Positions 17,660 to 29,112 are shown, numbered from the stretch's first letter. The stretch is DNA of 64,000 nt from Arthrobacter sp. MN05-02 (GCA_004001285.1 AP018697.1:992001-1056000); one strand, 5' to 3'. The notes: a model not told the origin generated them from the sequence alone. Numbers and translations are program-made.

Positions 17660-19015
17660 GTGGCTACAACCGACACGTCCCGGCAGGACGCGACCACCCG
17701 GACCATCGACGCGGCCGAGGCGGCCGGCCGTCACAGCTTCGTTCTCGACACATCGGTCCTGCTGTCCGACCCCCGTGCGATCCTGCGGTTCGCGGAACAC
17801 GAGGTGATCCTGCCCGTCGTCGTCATCTCCGAGCTCGAGGGGAAGCGTCACGACCCCGAGCTCGGGTATTTCGCGCGGAAGGCCCTTCGGCTGCTGGACG
17901 ACCTCCGGGTGGAGAACGACGGACTCGACAGGGCCATCCCCATCGGGGACGAGGCCGGGACGCTGCGCGTCGAACTCAATCACGTCTCGCCCGAGGTCCT
18001 GCCCGTGGGCTTCCGCAGCGGTGACAACGACTCCCGGATCCTCGCCGTCGCCAAGAACCTCGCCGTCGAGGGGCGGGACGTCACGGTGGTCTCGAAGGAC
18101 CTGCCGATGCGCGTCAAGGCGTCCGCGATGGGCCTGCGGGCCGACGAGTACCGCAACGAATTCGTGAAGGACTCCGGCTGGACGGGTGTGGCGGAACTCG
18201 ACGCGACGATCGAGGAGGTCGACGCCCTCTACGACCACGCAGCCGTCTTCACCCCGGCAGCGGCGGAGCAGCCGGTGAACACGGGCGTGATCATGCTCTC
18301 CCCGCGCGGCTCGGCACTGGGACGGGTCGGGACCGACAAGCAGGTACGGCTCGTCCGGGGTGATCGCGACGTCTTCGGGCTGCACGGCCGTTCCGCCGAG
18401 CAGCGCCTCGCGATCGACCTGCTGATGGACCCCGAGGTGGGGATCGTCTCCCTGGGCGGCCGGGCGGGTACCGGCAAGTCCGCCCTGGCCCTGTGCGCGG
18501 GCCTCGAAGCCGTCCTCGAACGGCGGGAGCACCGCAAGGTGGTGGTGTTCCGGCCGCTCTACGCCGTGGGCGGCCAGGAACTCGGGTACCTGCCGGGCAG
18601 CGAGAACGAGAAGATGAACCCCTGGGCGCAGGCGGTCTTCGACACGCTCGGGGCCCTCGTGTCCCAGGAGGTCGTCGAGGAGGTCATGGACCGCGGCATG
18701 CTCGAGGTGCTGCCGCTCACCCATATCCGGGGCCGTAGCCTGCACGACTCCTTCGTGATCGTCGACGAGGCGCAGTCCCTCGAGAAGAACGTGCTGCTCA
18801 CGGTGATGAGCCGCATCGGGCAGAACTCGAAGATCGTCCTGACCCACGACGTCGCGCAGCGCGACAACCTGCGCGTGGGGCGGCACGACGGCATCGCCGC
18901 CGTCGTCGAGATCCTCAAGGGCCACCCGCTCTTCGGGCACGTCACCCTGACGCGGTCCGAGCGTTCGCCGATCGCGGCCCTCGTCACCGAACTGCTGGAG
19001 GGTGCGGAGATCTAG
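17660..19015 (+). CDS. phoH: PhoH2-type PIN-helicase protein
   Basis: 451-aa fusion of an N-terminal PIN RNase domain and a C-terminal PhoH ATPase. [15 protein letters not shown] near residue 30 (first Asp), [10 protein letters not shown], and [12 protein letters not shown] with later acidic residues. PhoH: Walker [14 protein letters not shown] near residue 275, Walker [13 protein letters not shown]. Mycobacterial PhoH2 is an RNA helicase and ribonuclease, and the same activity is expected. GTG at 17660 with GGAG five bases upstream gives normal family length. An ATG at 17537 would add 41 residues with weaker codon bias. In mycobacteria a small antitoxin gene (phoAT) precedes phoH2; I see no separate gene here. 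Confidence 0.9.
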   Translation: MATTDTSRQDATTRTIDAAEAAGRHSFVLDTSVLLSDPRAILRFAEHEVILPVVVISELEGKRHDPELGYFARKALRLLDDLRVENDGLDRAIPIGDEAGTLRVELNHVSPEVLPVGFRSGDNDSRILAVAKNLAVEGRDVTVVSKDLPMRVKASAMGLRADEYRNEFVKDSGWTGVAELDATIEEVDALYDHAAVFTPAAAEQPVNTGVIMLSPRGSALGRVGTDKQVRLVRGDRDVFGLHGRSAEQRLAIDLLMDPEVGIVSLGGRAGTGKSALALCAGLEAVLERREHRKVVVFRPLYAVGGQELGYLPGSENEKMNPWAQAVFDTLGALVSQEVVEEVMDRGMLEVLPLTHIRGRSLHDSFVIVDEAQSLEKNVLLTVMSRIGQNSKIVLTHDVAQRDNLRVGRHDGIAAVVEILKGHPLFGHVTLTRSERSPIAALVTELLEGAEI

Positions 19016-19037
19016 GCACGCAGGGCCGGGGATCCGC

Positions 19038-19069
19038 CCGTCCGCCGGCGTCGTCCCGCCGGCGGACGG
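19038..19069. terminator. Bidirectional terminator between phoH and the next convergent gene
   Basis: Inverted repeat with arms 19038-19050 and 19057-19069 (13 bp) and a six-base loop between convergent genes. Confidence 0.8.
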
Positions 19070-19112
19070 AGGTCCGGACCGGCCGGGGAAGGAGCGTGGG
19101 CCCCGGGAGGGT

Positions 19113-19868
19113 TCAGCCGACGACCCAGGGGACGTGCCGGCTCACGTCGCTCAGTTCCGGGGGCGCGGCGCGGAAGTAGTCGTCCGTCAGGTACTCGTCC
19201 ACCCCGAGGATCTGGAGGTCATGGCCGGCACCCCGCGTCGGTCCGTCGAGCGCCGTCGTCGAGACGCAGACCGCCGTGCCGAGGTCGACGGCGACGCGCG
19301 TTGCTCCCGGCCCCACGAGTGGCCTGCCCGGAGCGGCGGGCACGTACGAGGCGTTCGGCCGGACGACGGCGGTGAGGACCGGCCGGCCGGCGAAGCTCCC
19401 CTCGGCGAGATCCGCCACCTCCACGCGCTCGGCGCCGGGGAACGCCATGGCCACGGGGGCGTTGCCGGCGAGTTCGACGGGGTCGAGCATCGACGACCAG
19501 CGCGGGTCGGCGAACATCGCTTCGCCGTAGGCGGCCTCCGGTCGGCGCCGCACCAGCCGGGCGTCGTCGTACACGGGTGTCACGAGTCGCGGCGCCAGGA
19601 GCCAGGACTTCCGGGTGGCGCTGACGTAGAGCGCGTCGCGGGAGGTCTCGTTGCCCGTCGTGGAATGGAGCAGTGAGCCGTCCGCGGCTTCCACGCGGAG
19701 CGCCGCCGGCCGGCGGAGCCAGGCCTTCAGGGGTGCGGGGGTGTCGAGGCCTTGGTCCGACGGCGCGCGCCACGTGATGGTGAACCTGAGGGTCTCCCAG
19801 CGCCAGGGGGAGGAGCGGCAGAGCGAGCGGAACGTCTCCTCGGAACTGGAACTGTGCTGGGCCGACAT
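19113..19868 (-). CDS. Conserved hypothetical protein
   Basis: 251-aa soluble protein of unknown function with no signal peptide or membrane helix. Tryptophan-rich start (SSPWRWETLRFTITWRAP), central PEAAYGEAMFADPRWSSMLDP, and an end with AVDLGTAVCVSTTALDG and ILGVDEYLTDDYF. I cannot assign a domain; the repeated short beta-like stretches suggest an all-beta fold. The ATG at 19868 is preferred over a GTG two codons earlier because a TAGACT box lies exactly six bases before it. It is divergent from the prepilin peptidase gene. Confidence 0.7.
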   Translation of the reverse strand: MSAQHSSSSEETFRSLCRSSPWRWETLRFTITWRAPSDQGLDTPAPLKAWLRRPAALRVEAADGSLLHSTTGNETSRDALYVSATRKSWLLAPRLVTPVYDDARLVRRRPEAAYGEAMFADPRWSSMLDPVELAGNAPVAMAFPGAERVEVADLAEGSFAGRPVLTAVVRPNASYVPAAPGRPLVGPGATRVAVDLGTAVCVSTTALDGPTRGAGHDLQILGVDEYLTDDYFRAAPPELSDVSRHVPWVVG

Positions 19869-19874
19869 CTCCAC

Positions 19875-19880
19875 AGTCTA
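19875..19880 (-). promoter_or_regulatory. -10 box, leaderless hypothetical gene
   Basis: TAGACT on the minus strand, six bases before the ATG at 19868. Confidence 0.55.
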
Positions 19881-19911
19881 ATCGGCTGCCCCGCGGGATC
19901 AGGGGGTCGCG

Positions 19912-19917
19912 TAGCGT
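19912..19917 (+). promoter_or_regulatory. -10 box, leaderless prepilin peptidase gene
   Basis: TAGCGT, six bases before the GTG at 19924, back-to-back with the divergent box at 19875-19880. Confidence 0.55.
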
Positions 19918-19923
19918 GGGGGC

Positions 19924-20430
19924 GTGATCGTCGTGCTCAGCGGATACCTGGGGGAGGAGCCCGTCGCCTTCGCGTTCCTGGCCCTCGCGCTCGCGGCCTT
20001 CGTCGTCGTCGGCCTGCGGTTGGGCGTGACCGACTGGCGTACGCACAGGCTCCCTGACCGCATCGTCCTGCCCGCCTATCCAGCGGCCTTCGCCCTGCTC
20101 GGGACAGCGGCGGGCACGGCAGGGGAGTGGTACCGGATCGTCGGGATGGGGGCAGGCGGAGCCCTGCTGTGGGCGGCTTTCGCAGCGCTGCACCTGCTGT
20201 TCCGGCGGGGACTGGGTCTCGGCGACGTGAAGCTCGCCGGCCTGCTGGGCCTCTACCTGGGCTTCGCGGGCTGGCCGGGACTGTGGTGGGGACCCGTCGT
20301 AGCCGTCGTGCTGGCCGGGACCTGGAGCCTGGCGCTCGTGGCGACGCGCCGGGCGACCCTCCGCAGCTCCGTGCCGTTCGGGCCCTTCCTCATCACGGGA
20401 GCCGCCGTGGCCCTCGCCGTACTACGCTGA
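19924..20430 (+). CDS. A24 family prepilin peptidase (TadV-like)
   Basis: 168-aa membrane aspartyl protease that cleaves prepilin-type leader peptides. Both catalytic aspartates are visible: the first in GVTDWRTHRLPD near residue 40, the second in GLGLGDVKLAG near residue 100. About five transmembrane helices. It lacks the cytoplasmic methylase domain of full PilD, as expected for the short TadV type. No pilin or assembly genes are in this window, so its partners must lie elsewhere. Confidence 0.87.
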   Translation: MIVVLSGYLGEEPVAFAFLALALAAFVVVGLRLGVTDWRTHRLPDRIVLPAYPAAFALLGTAAGTAGEWYRIVGMGAGGALLWAAFAALHLLFRRGLGLGDVKLAGLLGLYLGFAGWPGLWWGPVVAVVLAGTWSLALVATRRATLRSSVPFGPFLITGAAVALAVLR

Positions 20431-20435
20431 AACCC

Positions 20436-20906
20436 GTGGCCACCCCTGAGTTCGTCCTCGCCCTGCGCAGCAAGATCGGCCACGACCCGTTGTGGCTGCC
20501 CGGAGTCGGTGGCGTCGTGTTCGACGACGAGGGGCAGGTGCTCCTCGGGCGGCGTTCGGACGACGGCAGGTGGACCATCATCACGGGCATGGTCGATCCC
20601 GGGGAGGAACCCGCCGTGGCCCTGCGGCGGGAGGTCCTCGAGGAGACCGGCGTCGTGGTCGAGGTCGAGTACCTGCTCGACACTGCCGTGGTCGGACCCG
20701 TCACCTACCCCAACGGCGACCAGTGCACCTTCCTCACGCTCGATTTCCGGTGCCGCAGGGTCAGCGGGACCGCTCGGGTGAACGACGACGAATCCTCCGA
20801 GGTCCGCTGGTTCCCGCTCGACGACCTGCCGGAACTGAACGAGCGGCACCTGAGGCTCGTGCAGGGCGCGGGCGCGTTCGACGGCGTCACCCGCTTCGCC
20901 ACCTGA
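20436..20906 (+). CDS. NUDIX hydrolase
   Basis: 156-aa NUDIX pyrophosphohydrolase. The 23-residue Nudix box is complete, from GMVDPGEEPAVAL to RREVLEETGV at about residues 51-73. Start GTG at 20436, only five bases after the prepilin peptidase stop, so the two are co-transcribed. No special ribosome site is seen. Actinobacterial NUDIX proteins of this length include MutT-like and ADP-sugar enzymes; the substrate cannot be given. Confidence 0.88.
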   Translation: MATPEFVLALRSKIGHDPLWLPGVGGVVFDDEGQVLLGRRSDDGRWTIITGMVDPGEEPAVALRREVLEETGVVVEVEYLLDTAVVGPVTYPNGDQCTFLTLDFRCRRVSGTARVNDDESSEVRWFPLDDLPELNERHLRLVQGAGAFDGVTRFAT

Positions 20907-20946
20907 TCCCGCGCGGAACGGCGCCCGGCAGCGACCGGCGCCGCAT

Positions 20947-21005
20947 CAGCCGCGACCCGGCCGGCAGCCGCGACCCGCCGGCAGCCGCGACCGGCAGCCG
21001 CGACC
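20947..21005. repeat. Short tandem repeat CAGCCGCGACC
   Basis: Four copies of CAGCCGCGACC start at 20947, 20965, 20982 and 20995, with spacers of two to seven bases, and a fifth partial copy merges into the terminator hairpin. Non-coding spacer between convergent genes. The uneven spacing and short unit argue for a slippage-type repeat. Confidence 0.65.
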
Positions 21006-21031
21006 GGCCGGCAGCCGGGGCTGCCGGCCGG
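21004..21031. terminator. Bidirectional terminator between NUDIX and MFS genes
   Basis: Arms 21004-21016 and 21019-21031 pair perfectly (13 bp, all but one pair GC) with a two-base loop, between convergent genes. Confidence 0.75.
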
Positions 21032-21040
21032 GACGCGGGC

Positions 21041-23421
<2,381 letters not shown>

Positions 23422-23450
23422 AATTGCACTCGAGCTTTCATGGTGCAAAT
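23422..23450. promoter_or_regulatory. Probable TetR operator
   Basis: AATTGCAC (23422-23429) and GTGCAAAT (23443-23450) form an inverted repeat around a 13-base spacer, directly before the tetR start. A further TTGCAC lies at 23397-23402 inside the gene. The layout fits autorepression. Confidence 0.4.
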
Positions 23451-23551
23451 ATGGGCCGGCCGGCTAGACGAAGAAGGGGCGCACCTAAGACTGAACTGGT
23501 CCCCGGATGTTGGACTGAGAAATTCAGTTTCGACTCCCGGGGAGCATTTTT

Positions 23552-24040
23552 ATGGATGCACGTAGTTCGTTGTCGGTGGAGCAGCGCGAGGCCGCTATAG
23601 CGTTGTTCGAGAAGGGCATCGCGGATATGGCGACAGCCAGTTCACTGGGTGTGCATCGTAAGCCGGTGGGTCGTTTGTATGAGCGGTGGAAAATCCGTGG
23701 TCGAGGAGCGCTGGTGGCTAAGCCGAAACAGGTGTACTCGTTCGAGGTCAAGCTCGCCCTGGTGGAGCGGTTCATCGCGGGTGAGACGTCACTGAACCTC
23801 GCGACGGAAGCCGGTCTGTCCTCACCTCTGGTCCTCCAGAAATGGGTCAGGGAGTATCGCCGCGACGGCGCCGACGGGTTGCGGCCCAAACCCAAAGGCA
23901 GACCCAGGAGCCCCAAGTCCTCACCGCCTGCGGAGGTGTCCGAGCTGGAGCGGTTGCGGCGCGAGAACGAACTGTTACGGGCGGAGGTCGCGTACCTGGG
24001 AAAATTACGGGCCTTGAGCGCGCAGGAACCACGACGGTGA
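23552..24040 (+). CDS. IS3-family transposase OrfA
   Basis: 162-aa DNA-binding protein of the IS. Two helix-turn-helix regions (SVEQREAAIALFEKGIADMA near residue 8 and YSFEVKLALVERFIAGETSL near residue 60) and a leucine zipper near the end (LERLRRENELLRAEVAYL). ATG at 23552 with GGGGAG upstream. The heptamer G-GGA-AAA at 23998-24004 is in the right phase for -1 frameshifting to give the OrfAB fusion (about 446 aa), which is the active transposase. Confidence 0.93.
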   Translation: MDARSSLSVEQREAAIALFEKGIADMATASSLGVHRKPVGRLYERWKIRGRGALVAKPKQVYSFEVKLALVERFIAGETSLNLATEAGLSSPLVLQKWVREYRRDGADGLRPKPKGRPRSPKSSPPAEVSELERLRRENELLRAEVAYLGKLRALSAQEPRR

Positions 24041-24891
24041 AGGTGCAGGCCGTCATCGCCCTCAAGGCCGACTTCCCGCTCCCGGTGCTGCTCCAGGTCA
24101 CCGGCCTGGCCCGGTCCACGTTCTTCTACCACCAGGCCCGACTCCTGGCACCGGATCCGCGCCAACAGCTCAAGACCGCGATCACCGAGGTCTTCGAGAC
24201 GAACCACGGACGGTACGGGCACCGCCGCATCCACACCATCCTCACCCGGCAGGGGTGGACCGTGGCGAAGAAGACCGTGCTGAAGCTGATGCGATCACTG
24301 CGCCTGGCCTGTCAGGTCCGGCGGAGGAAGCGTTACAGCTCCTACCGGGGTGAGCAGGGCAGGATTGCGGCGAACGTGTTGGACCGGGACTTCGCAGCGG
24401 ACGCGCCGAACCAGAAGTGGGTCACCGATGTGACCGAGTTCAGCGTCGGCGACCGGAAGCTCTACCTCTCACCGGTCATGGACCTCTTCGACCGGCAGAT
24501 CATCTCCTACACGGTGGGCACCTCGCCGAACCTCGGGCTGACCAACACATCCCTACGAGAAGCCCTGGCAACGCTCGAGGACGGACAGAAACCGTTGGTG
24601 CACTCGGACCAGGGATTCCAATACCAGCACGCCTCCTGGCGGCGGCTACTCCAGAACGCCGGCGCGAACCAATCGATGTCCCGCAAGGGCAACTGCTACG
24701 ACAACGCCGTCATCGAAAACTTCTTCGGACACCTCAAGGAAGAACTGTTCCACCGCGTCCGCTTCATCAGCACCGACGCCCTCACCGAAGCCCTGCACGA
24801 GTACATCCACTGGTACAACACCGAAAGAATCTCCACAAAGCTCGAGGGCCTGAGCCCGGTGCAATACCGTGCTCAGACCCTCGCGGCCTAA
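24037..24891 (+). CDS. IS3-family transposase OrfB (integrase domain)
   Basis: Catalytic half of the transposase with an rve integrase core. The DDE triad is visible: Asp in KWVTDVTEF, Asp in VHSDQGFQY, Glu in VIENFFGHLKEE. The N-terminal helical region has HGRYGHRRIHTILTRQG. A GTG at 24037 could start a free 284-aa OrfB, overlapping the OrfA stop; normally the region is translated as part of OrfAB by -1 slippage 33 bases earlier. The frame is intact to the stop at 24891. Confidence 0.93.
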   Translation: MKVQAVIALKADFPLPVLLQVTGLARSTFFYHQARLLAPDPRQQLKTAITEVFETNHGRYGHRRIHTILTRQGWTVAKKTVLKLMRSLRLACQVRRRKRYSSYRGEQGRIAANVLDRDFAADAPNQKWVTDVTEFSVGDRKLYLSPVMDLFDRQIISYTVGTSPNLGLTNTSLREALATLEDGQKPLVHSDQGFQYQHASWRRLLQNAGANQSMSRKGNCYDNAVIENFFGHLKEELFHRVRFISTDALTEALHEYIHWYNTERISTKLEGLSPVQYRAQTLAA

Positions 24892-24970
24892 CCTACTTAC
24901 TTAGCCAGTCCAACATCCGGGGACCAGTTCAGACGGTGCGCCCCTTTCAGGCGATGCTGCCTCCGGCCTG

Positions 24971-26446
24971 CTAGGCCTGGGGAGGCCGCGTCATCGATAG
25001 GACGTCGAGGGCCGAGTCCAGCTGCTCCTCCGTGAGTTCGCCCCGCTCCACGAAGCCGAGCGCGACGACGGCCTCACGCACCGTGAGCCCCTCGGCGACG
25101 GCCTTCTTCGCGATCTTGGCCGCGTTCTCGTACCCGATGTGCTTGTTCAGCGGCGTCACGATGGACGGTGACGCCTCGGCCAGGAAACGGGCCCGCTCGA
25201 CGTTGGCGGTGATGCCGTCGATCATGCGGTCGGCGGAGACCCGCGTCGAGTTGCTGAGCAGGCGGATGGACTCGAGCACGTTCCGCGCGATCACGGGGAT
25301 TCCGACGTTGAGTTCGAACGCGCCGTTGGTGCCGGACCAGGCGACCGTCGCATCGTTGCCGACGACCTGGGCGCACACCATGAGGACGGCTTCGGCGATG
25401 ACCGGATTCACCTTGCCGGGCATGATCGAGGATCCGGGCTGGAGATCGGGAAGGGCGATCTCGCCGAGGCCCGTGTTGGGACCGGACCCCAGCCAGCGCA
25501 GGTCGTTGTGGATCTTGGTGAGCGAGACGGCGATGGTCCGCAGCATGCCCGAGACCTCGACGAGGGCGTCGCGGTTCGCCTGGGCCTCGAAGTGGTCGCG
25601 GGCCTCGGTGAGGGGCAGCCCGGTGTCCTCGGCGAGGAGTTCGATGACGCGCGCCGAGAATCCTGCGGGGGTGTTGATGCCGGTCCCGACGGCGGTGCCG
25701 CCCAGGGGCACCTCGGCGACGCGCGGCAGCGATGCCTGGATGCGCTCGATGCCGTAGCGCACCTGTGCCGCGTAGCCGCCGAACTCCTGGCCGAGCGTGA
25801 CCGGCGTGGCGTCCATGAGGTGCGTCCGGCCGGACTTCACCACCGTGCTGAATTCCTCGGCCTTGCGCTCCAGCGCTTCGGCGAGGTGCGTCAGGGACGG
25901 GATGAGGTCCTTGACCAGGGCGGAGGTCGCCGCGACGTGGACCGAGGTCGGGAAGACGTCGTTGGAGGACTGCGACGCGTTGACGTGGTCGTTCGGGTGG
26001 ACCGATGTGGTGCTGCCCGCCGCTTCCAGTGCCCGGCTCGCAAGGGTCGCGATGACCTCGTTGGCGTTCATGTTCGACGACGTGCCGGAACCGGTCTGGT
26101 AGATGTCGACGGGGAAGTCGCCGTCGTACCTGCCGGAGGCCACGTCCTCGGCTGCCGCCTCGATGGCCCGGGCACGCTCCTCGTCGAGCACGCCGAGTTC
26201 GGCGTTCGCCGTCGCCGCCGCCTTCTTGATGCGGGCGAGGGCCTCGATGTGGGCCCGCTCGAGCGTGGTGCCGGAGATGGGGAAGTTCTCGACGGCACGC
26301 TGCGTCTGTGCGCGGTACAGGGCATCGACCGGGACCCGCACCTCGCCCATCGTGTCGTGTTCGATGCGGTACTGCGCATCCTCCGTGCCGGGCGTAGCGC
26401 CGGTCGTGGAGCTGGAATCAGGGCTGGCTGCAGGCGTTGGAGTCAT
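24971..26446 (-). CDS. fumC: Class II fumarate hydratase
   Basis: Interconverts fumarate and malate in the TCA cycle; oxygen-stable tetramer. About 491 aa. The signature [12 protein letters not shown] is near residue 345. Other active-site regions are [35 protein letters not shown], and [19 protein letters not shown]. Start taken as ATG 26446; the first 35 residues are a P/S/T-rich extension before [11 protein letters not shown]. Followed by the hairpin into which the IS has inserted. It clusters with glpX and DUF4245 as in mycobacteria. Confidence 0.94.
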   Translation of the reverse strand: MTPTPAASPDSSSTTGATPGTEDAQYRIEHDTMGEVRVPVDALYRAQTQRAVENFPISGTTLERAHIEALARIKKAAATANAELGVLDEERARAIEAAAEDVASGRYDGDFPVDIYQTGSGTSSNMNANEVIATLASRALEAAGSTTSVHPNDHVNASQSSNDVFPTSVHVAATSALVKDLIPSLTHLAEALERKAEEFSTVVKSGRTHLMDATPVTLGQEFGGYAAQVRYGIERIQASLPRVAEVPLGGTAVGTGINTPAGFSARVIELLAEDTGLPLTEARDHFEAQANRDALVEVSGMLRTIAVSLTKIHNDLRWLGSGPNTGLGEIALPDLQPGSSIMPGKVNPVIAEAVLMVCAQVVGNDATVAWSGTNGAFELNVGIPVIARNVLESIRLLSNSTRVSADRMIDGITANVERARFLAEASPSIVTPLNKHIGYENAAKIAKKAVAEGLTVREAVVALGFVERGELTEEQLDSALDVLSMTRPPQA

Positions 26447-26468
26447 GCGGCAATTCTCGCCTTCCCCG

Positions 26469-27113
26469 CTACAGTGCGCCAAATCCCGACACGAGGACGG
26501 CCTTGCCCTCGTCGAGGCGGTAGGAGACACCGATGACGGCGACGGATCCGTTCTCCACGGCCTCCGCGATGACCCGCGAGCTGTCGACGAGCCGACCCGA
26601 GGTCTGCTTCGTGTGCTCGATGACCGTCGCGTTGATGTCGGTGATGCCTTCCCTGCGCGCCGTGAGGACGGACGGCGTGATGCGCTCCACGAGGTCGCGG
26701 ATGAACCCCACGGGCATGTCCCCGGTCTCGACGGCGTTCATGGTCGCCGTGACCGCCCCGCAGCTGTCGTGTCCGAGGATGACGATCAGCGGCACGCCCA
26801 GGACGCTGACGCTGTACTCGAGCGACCCGAGGACGGCGTCGTCGATCACCTGGCCGGCCGTCCGCACCACGAAGACGTCCCCGAGGCCGAGGTCGAAGAT
26901 GATCTCCGCCGCCAGGCGCGAGTCCGAGCAGCCGAAGATGACGGCGAACGGGTTCTGGTCGTTCACGAGGGCCGTGCGGCGGGAGGCATCCTGGTTGGGA
27001 TGGGAGACGTCGGAGGCGACGAAGCGCGCGTTGCCCTCCTGGAGTCGGAGCCAGGCCGCGGCGGGCGTCAGTTGCTGAGTCACGCCGCCCACTGTACTGG
27101 TCCGGTCCGTCAC
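26469..27113 (-). CDS. Beta-class carbonic anhydrase
   Basis: 214-aa zinc enzyme for reversible CO2 hydration. Zinc ligands are seen in [12 protein letters not shown] near residue 60 (Cys and the Asp-Arg dyad) and in LGHDSCGAV near residue 113 (His and Cys). The start is a GTG at 27113 that overlaps the DUF4245 stop (GTGA) and has GGAGG four bases upstream inside that gene. A GTG at 27083 is an alternative without such a site. Between DUF4245 and fumC, so probably one operon supplying bicarbonate to metabolism. Confidence 0.9.
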   Translation of the reverse strand: MTDRTSTVGGVTQQLTPAAAWLRLQEGNARFVASDVSHPNQDASRRTALVNDQNPFAVIFGCSDSRLAAEIIFDLGLGDVFVVRTAGQVIDDAVLGSLEYSVSVLGVPLIVILGHDSCGAVTATMNAVETGDMPVGFIRDLVERITPSVLTARREGITDINATVIEHTKQTSGRLVDSSRVIAEAVENGSVAVIGVSYRLDEGKAVLVSGFGAL

Positions 27114-27847
27114 GATCCCTCCGTGTCGGAAGATGACAGGCGTTCGGCCTCCTCGACCGCGTTCTGCCGCACGTCCTCGATGACCGCACCGCCCAGGGTG
27201 TCGAAGTCGGCCAGGGACGCCTCGCCGTTCAGGACCACCGTGGCGCCGTCGACCTCCGACGTGAGCACGGTGTCGCCGTCCGGCGCGTCGAGGAGCTCCC
27301 ACTCCAGTCCGCCGATCGACCGCGTGCCCGACACCTGGGCGTCACCCACACGCTGCGCCAGCCAGGTGGGGTTGGCGTCGTCCGTCTGGGTCAGCTGGAT
27401 GAAGCCGGCGTCCGCCGTGAGGAATCCGACCTCCCAGAAGTCGACGCCGTCGCTGCGGCCGGTCACCCAGCGGGCGTAGTTCGAGGACCAGCCGTCGGGG
27501 AGCCCCGGCGAGGCCGGCAGGTAGCCGGCGTCACCGGCGGCCTGCCGCGCGACGGTCGCGACGTCGACGTCGCGCCGGTAGGTCTCGGCCGTGTAGGTCG
27601 GGTTCAGAAAGTAGACCGGCAGGACGACGGCGATGGTCGCTCCGGTCGCGATCAGCATGCCGCGGGCCGTCGAGCTGGCACGCTTCGCCTGGCTCGGCGT
27701 GAGCGTGATGGGGGGAGCGTCGTCGTCCCGGTCCTCGTCGAACCGCGCGTCGCCGCCGGGCCGCTGCCCGCCGGGTACGGCCGCCCGCGCACCGGAAGGG
27801 CGGGTCTCGGGTTCCGGGGTCGTCCGCTCATCGCCTGAATCGCTCAC
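27110..27847 (-). CDS. DUF4245 membrane-anchored protein
   Basis: 245-aa actinobacterial protein of unknown function. A charged, disordered cytoplasmic head (to about residue 55), one transmembrane helix (GMLIATGATIAVVLPVYFL), then an outward domain of about 150 residues with LPDGWSSNYARWVTG and DFWEVGFLTADAGFIQL. Divergent from glpX, the usual neighbour of this family. GTG start at 27847; the hexamer GAAAAT six bases before it may be a weak -10 for a leaderless message. The 27848-28013 spacer also contains an imperfect palindrome at 27903-27916. Confidence 0.85.
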   Translation of the reverse strand: MSDSGDERTTPEPETRPSGARAAVPGGQRPGGDARFDEDRDDDAPPITLTPSQAKRASSTARGMLIATGATIAVVLPVYFLNPTYTAETYRRDVDVATVARQAAGDAGYLPASPGLPDGWSSNYARWVTGRSDGVDFWEVGFLTADAGFIQLTQTDDANPTWLAQRVGDAQVSGTRSIGGLEWELLDAPDGDTVLTSEVDGATVVLNGEASLADFDTLGGAVIEDVRQNAVEEAERLSSSDTEGS

Positions 27848-27947
27848 CCGTCCATTTTCGCTGATGCCCGGCGCCCCGCCTAACCGAAGGGGCCTGCGAG
27901 GGTGCGTACGTATGCAGCGTCACAGGGCCGGGGGCGCCGGGCCCGCC

Positions 27948-27953
27948 TATGAT
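27948..27953 (+). promoter_or_regulatory. -10 box of glpX
   Basis: TATGAT, about 60 bases before the glpX start codon. A -35 element is not evident. Confidence 0.45.
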
Positions 27954-28013
27954 GACAGCACGGAACTGATACGTCCGCGTACTGCCTGACCACCTTCGAC
28001 GATGAGGATAGCC

Positions 28014-29056
28014 GTGTCCCAGAACGCAACGAATGCCCAGTACTCCACACTGTCTCCGGCGCTGGCCGTGGGAGATGACGAGCCGGACCGGAACCTCGCG
28101 CTGGAACTCGTCCGCGTGACGGAGGCCGCGGCGATCGCGGGCGGCCACTGGGTCGGCTTCGGCGACAAGAACCTCGCCGACGGCGCCGCCGTCGACGCCA
28201 TGCGTTCGCTCCTGCAGACCGTCCACTTCAACGGCGTCGTGGTGATCGGCGAGGGCGAGAAGGACGAGGCGCCCATGCTCTTCAACGGCGAACGCGTCGG
28301 GGACGGCAGCGGACCCGAGTGCGACGTCGCCGTGGACCCGATCGACGGGACCCGCCTGACGGCGCTGGGCATCAACAACGCCCTGGCCGTCCTCGCGGTC
28401 GCCGAGCGCGGCTCGATGTTCGATCCGTCCGCGGTGTTCTACATGGAGAAGCTCGTCACCGGCCCGGAGGCCGCGGACATGGTGGACCTGCGCCTGCCGG
28501 TGAAGCAGAACCTGCACCTGATCGCGAAGGCGAACAGCAAGAAGGTCAGCCAGCTCAACGTCATGATCCTGGACCGGGACCGCCACAAGCCCCTCGTGGA
28601 GGAGATCCGCGCGGCCGGGGCACGTACGAAATTCATCATGGACGGCGACGTCGCCGGCGCCATCGCCGCGGCCCGCGAGGGTACCGACGTCGACGCCCTC
28701 ATGGGGATCGGCGGCACGCCCGAGGGCATCGTCGCGGCGTGCGCGATCAAGTCCCTGGGCGGCGTCATCCAGGGCAGGCTCTGGCCCACCAGTGACGAGG
28801 AGAAGCAGAAGGCCCTCGACGCGGGCCACGACCTGGACCGCGTGCTCTCTCGACCAACGACCTCGTCACGAGCGACAACTGCTACTTCGCGGCCACGGGC
28901 ATCACCGACGGCGACCTGCTGCGCGGGGTGCGCTACAGCAAGGACAAGGTCCTCACCCAGTCCATGGTGATGCGCTCGAAGTCCGGGACCATCCGCGTGG
29001 TCGACGGCGAGCACCAGGCCCACAAGTGGGAGACTTACGCCCGCATCAAGGACTAG
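28014..29056 (+). CDS. glpX: Class II fructose-1,6-bisphosphatase GlpX (frameshifted)
   Basis: Gluconeogenic phosphatase that converts fructose-1,6-bisphosphate to fructose-6-phosphate; in mycobacteria GlpX is the main such enzyme. Metal-site motifs are [12 protein letters not shown] near residue 80 and VDPIDGTRL near residue 108; [12 protein letters not shown] is also present. The frame breaks in CTCTCT at about 28845-28850. The C-terminal part continues in another frame as [20 protein letters not shown] and ends ETYARIKD. Two extra bases (a CT repeat) or one missing base explains it. Corrected length is about 346 aa, full size. Start GTG 28014 with GAGG six bases upstream; an ATG at 28002 is the alternative. 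Confidence 0.9.
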
Positions 29057-29062
29057 CGCCGC

Positions 29063-29097
29063 GGGCGCGCGGCCGGGCTGGAGCCGCCCGCGCGCCC
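29063..29097 (+). terminator. Terminator after glpX
   Basis: Arms GGGCGCGCGG (29063-29072) and CCGCGCGCCC (29088-29097) pair over 10 bp with a 15-base loop, just before the next promoter. Confidence 0.5.
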
Positions 29098-29100
29098 CTA

Positions 29101-29106
29101 TAGGCT
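29101..29106 (+). promoter_or_regulatory. -10 box, leaderless FemX-like gene
   Basis: TAGGCT, six bases before the ATG at 29113. Confidence 0.6.
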
Positions 29107-29112
29107 GGTCGG

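Larger units (their letters stand above)
23492..24931 (+). mobile_element. IS3-family insertion sequence, 1440 bp, intact
   Basis: Complete element. Terminal inverted repeats of 26 bp, beginning TGAACTGGTCCCCGGATG, match perfectly at 23492-23517 and 24906-24931. A 3-bp target duplication GAC flanks it (23489-23491 and 24932-24934). It carries orfA and orfB linked by a -1 slippery heptamer. The order and the leucine-zipper OrfA recall the IS150 group, but the group was not checked. Both open frames are undamaged, so it looks recent and active. Confidence 0.95.
23474..24946. terminator. fumC terminator split by the IS element
   Basis: The 12-bp arms AAGGGGCGCACC (23474-23485) and GGTGCGCCCCTT (24935-24946) are perfect complements and flank the IS3 element. 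Without the IS and one copy of its 3-bp duplication they form a hairpin with the six-base loop TAAGAC, followed on the minus strand by a T-rich stretch. It would end fumC transcription before tetR. Confidence 0.75.

Noticed and set aside
20947-21016. CRISPR-like array
   Set aside because: Repeat units are only 11 bases, spacers are two to seven bases, and there are no cas genes.
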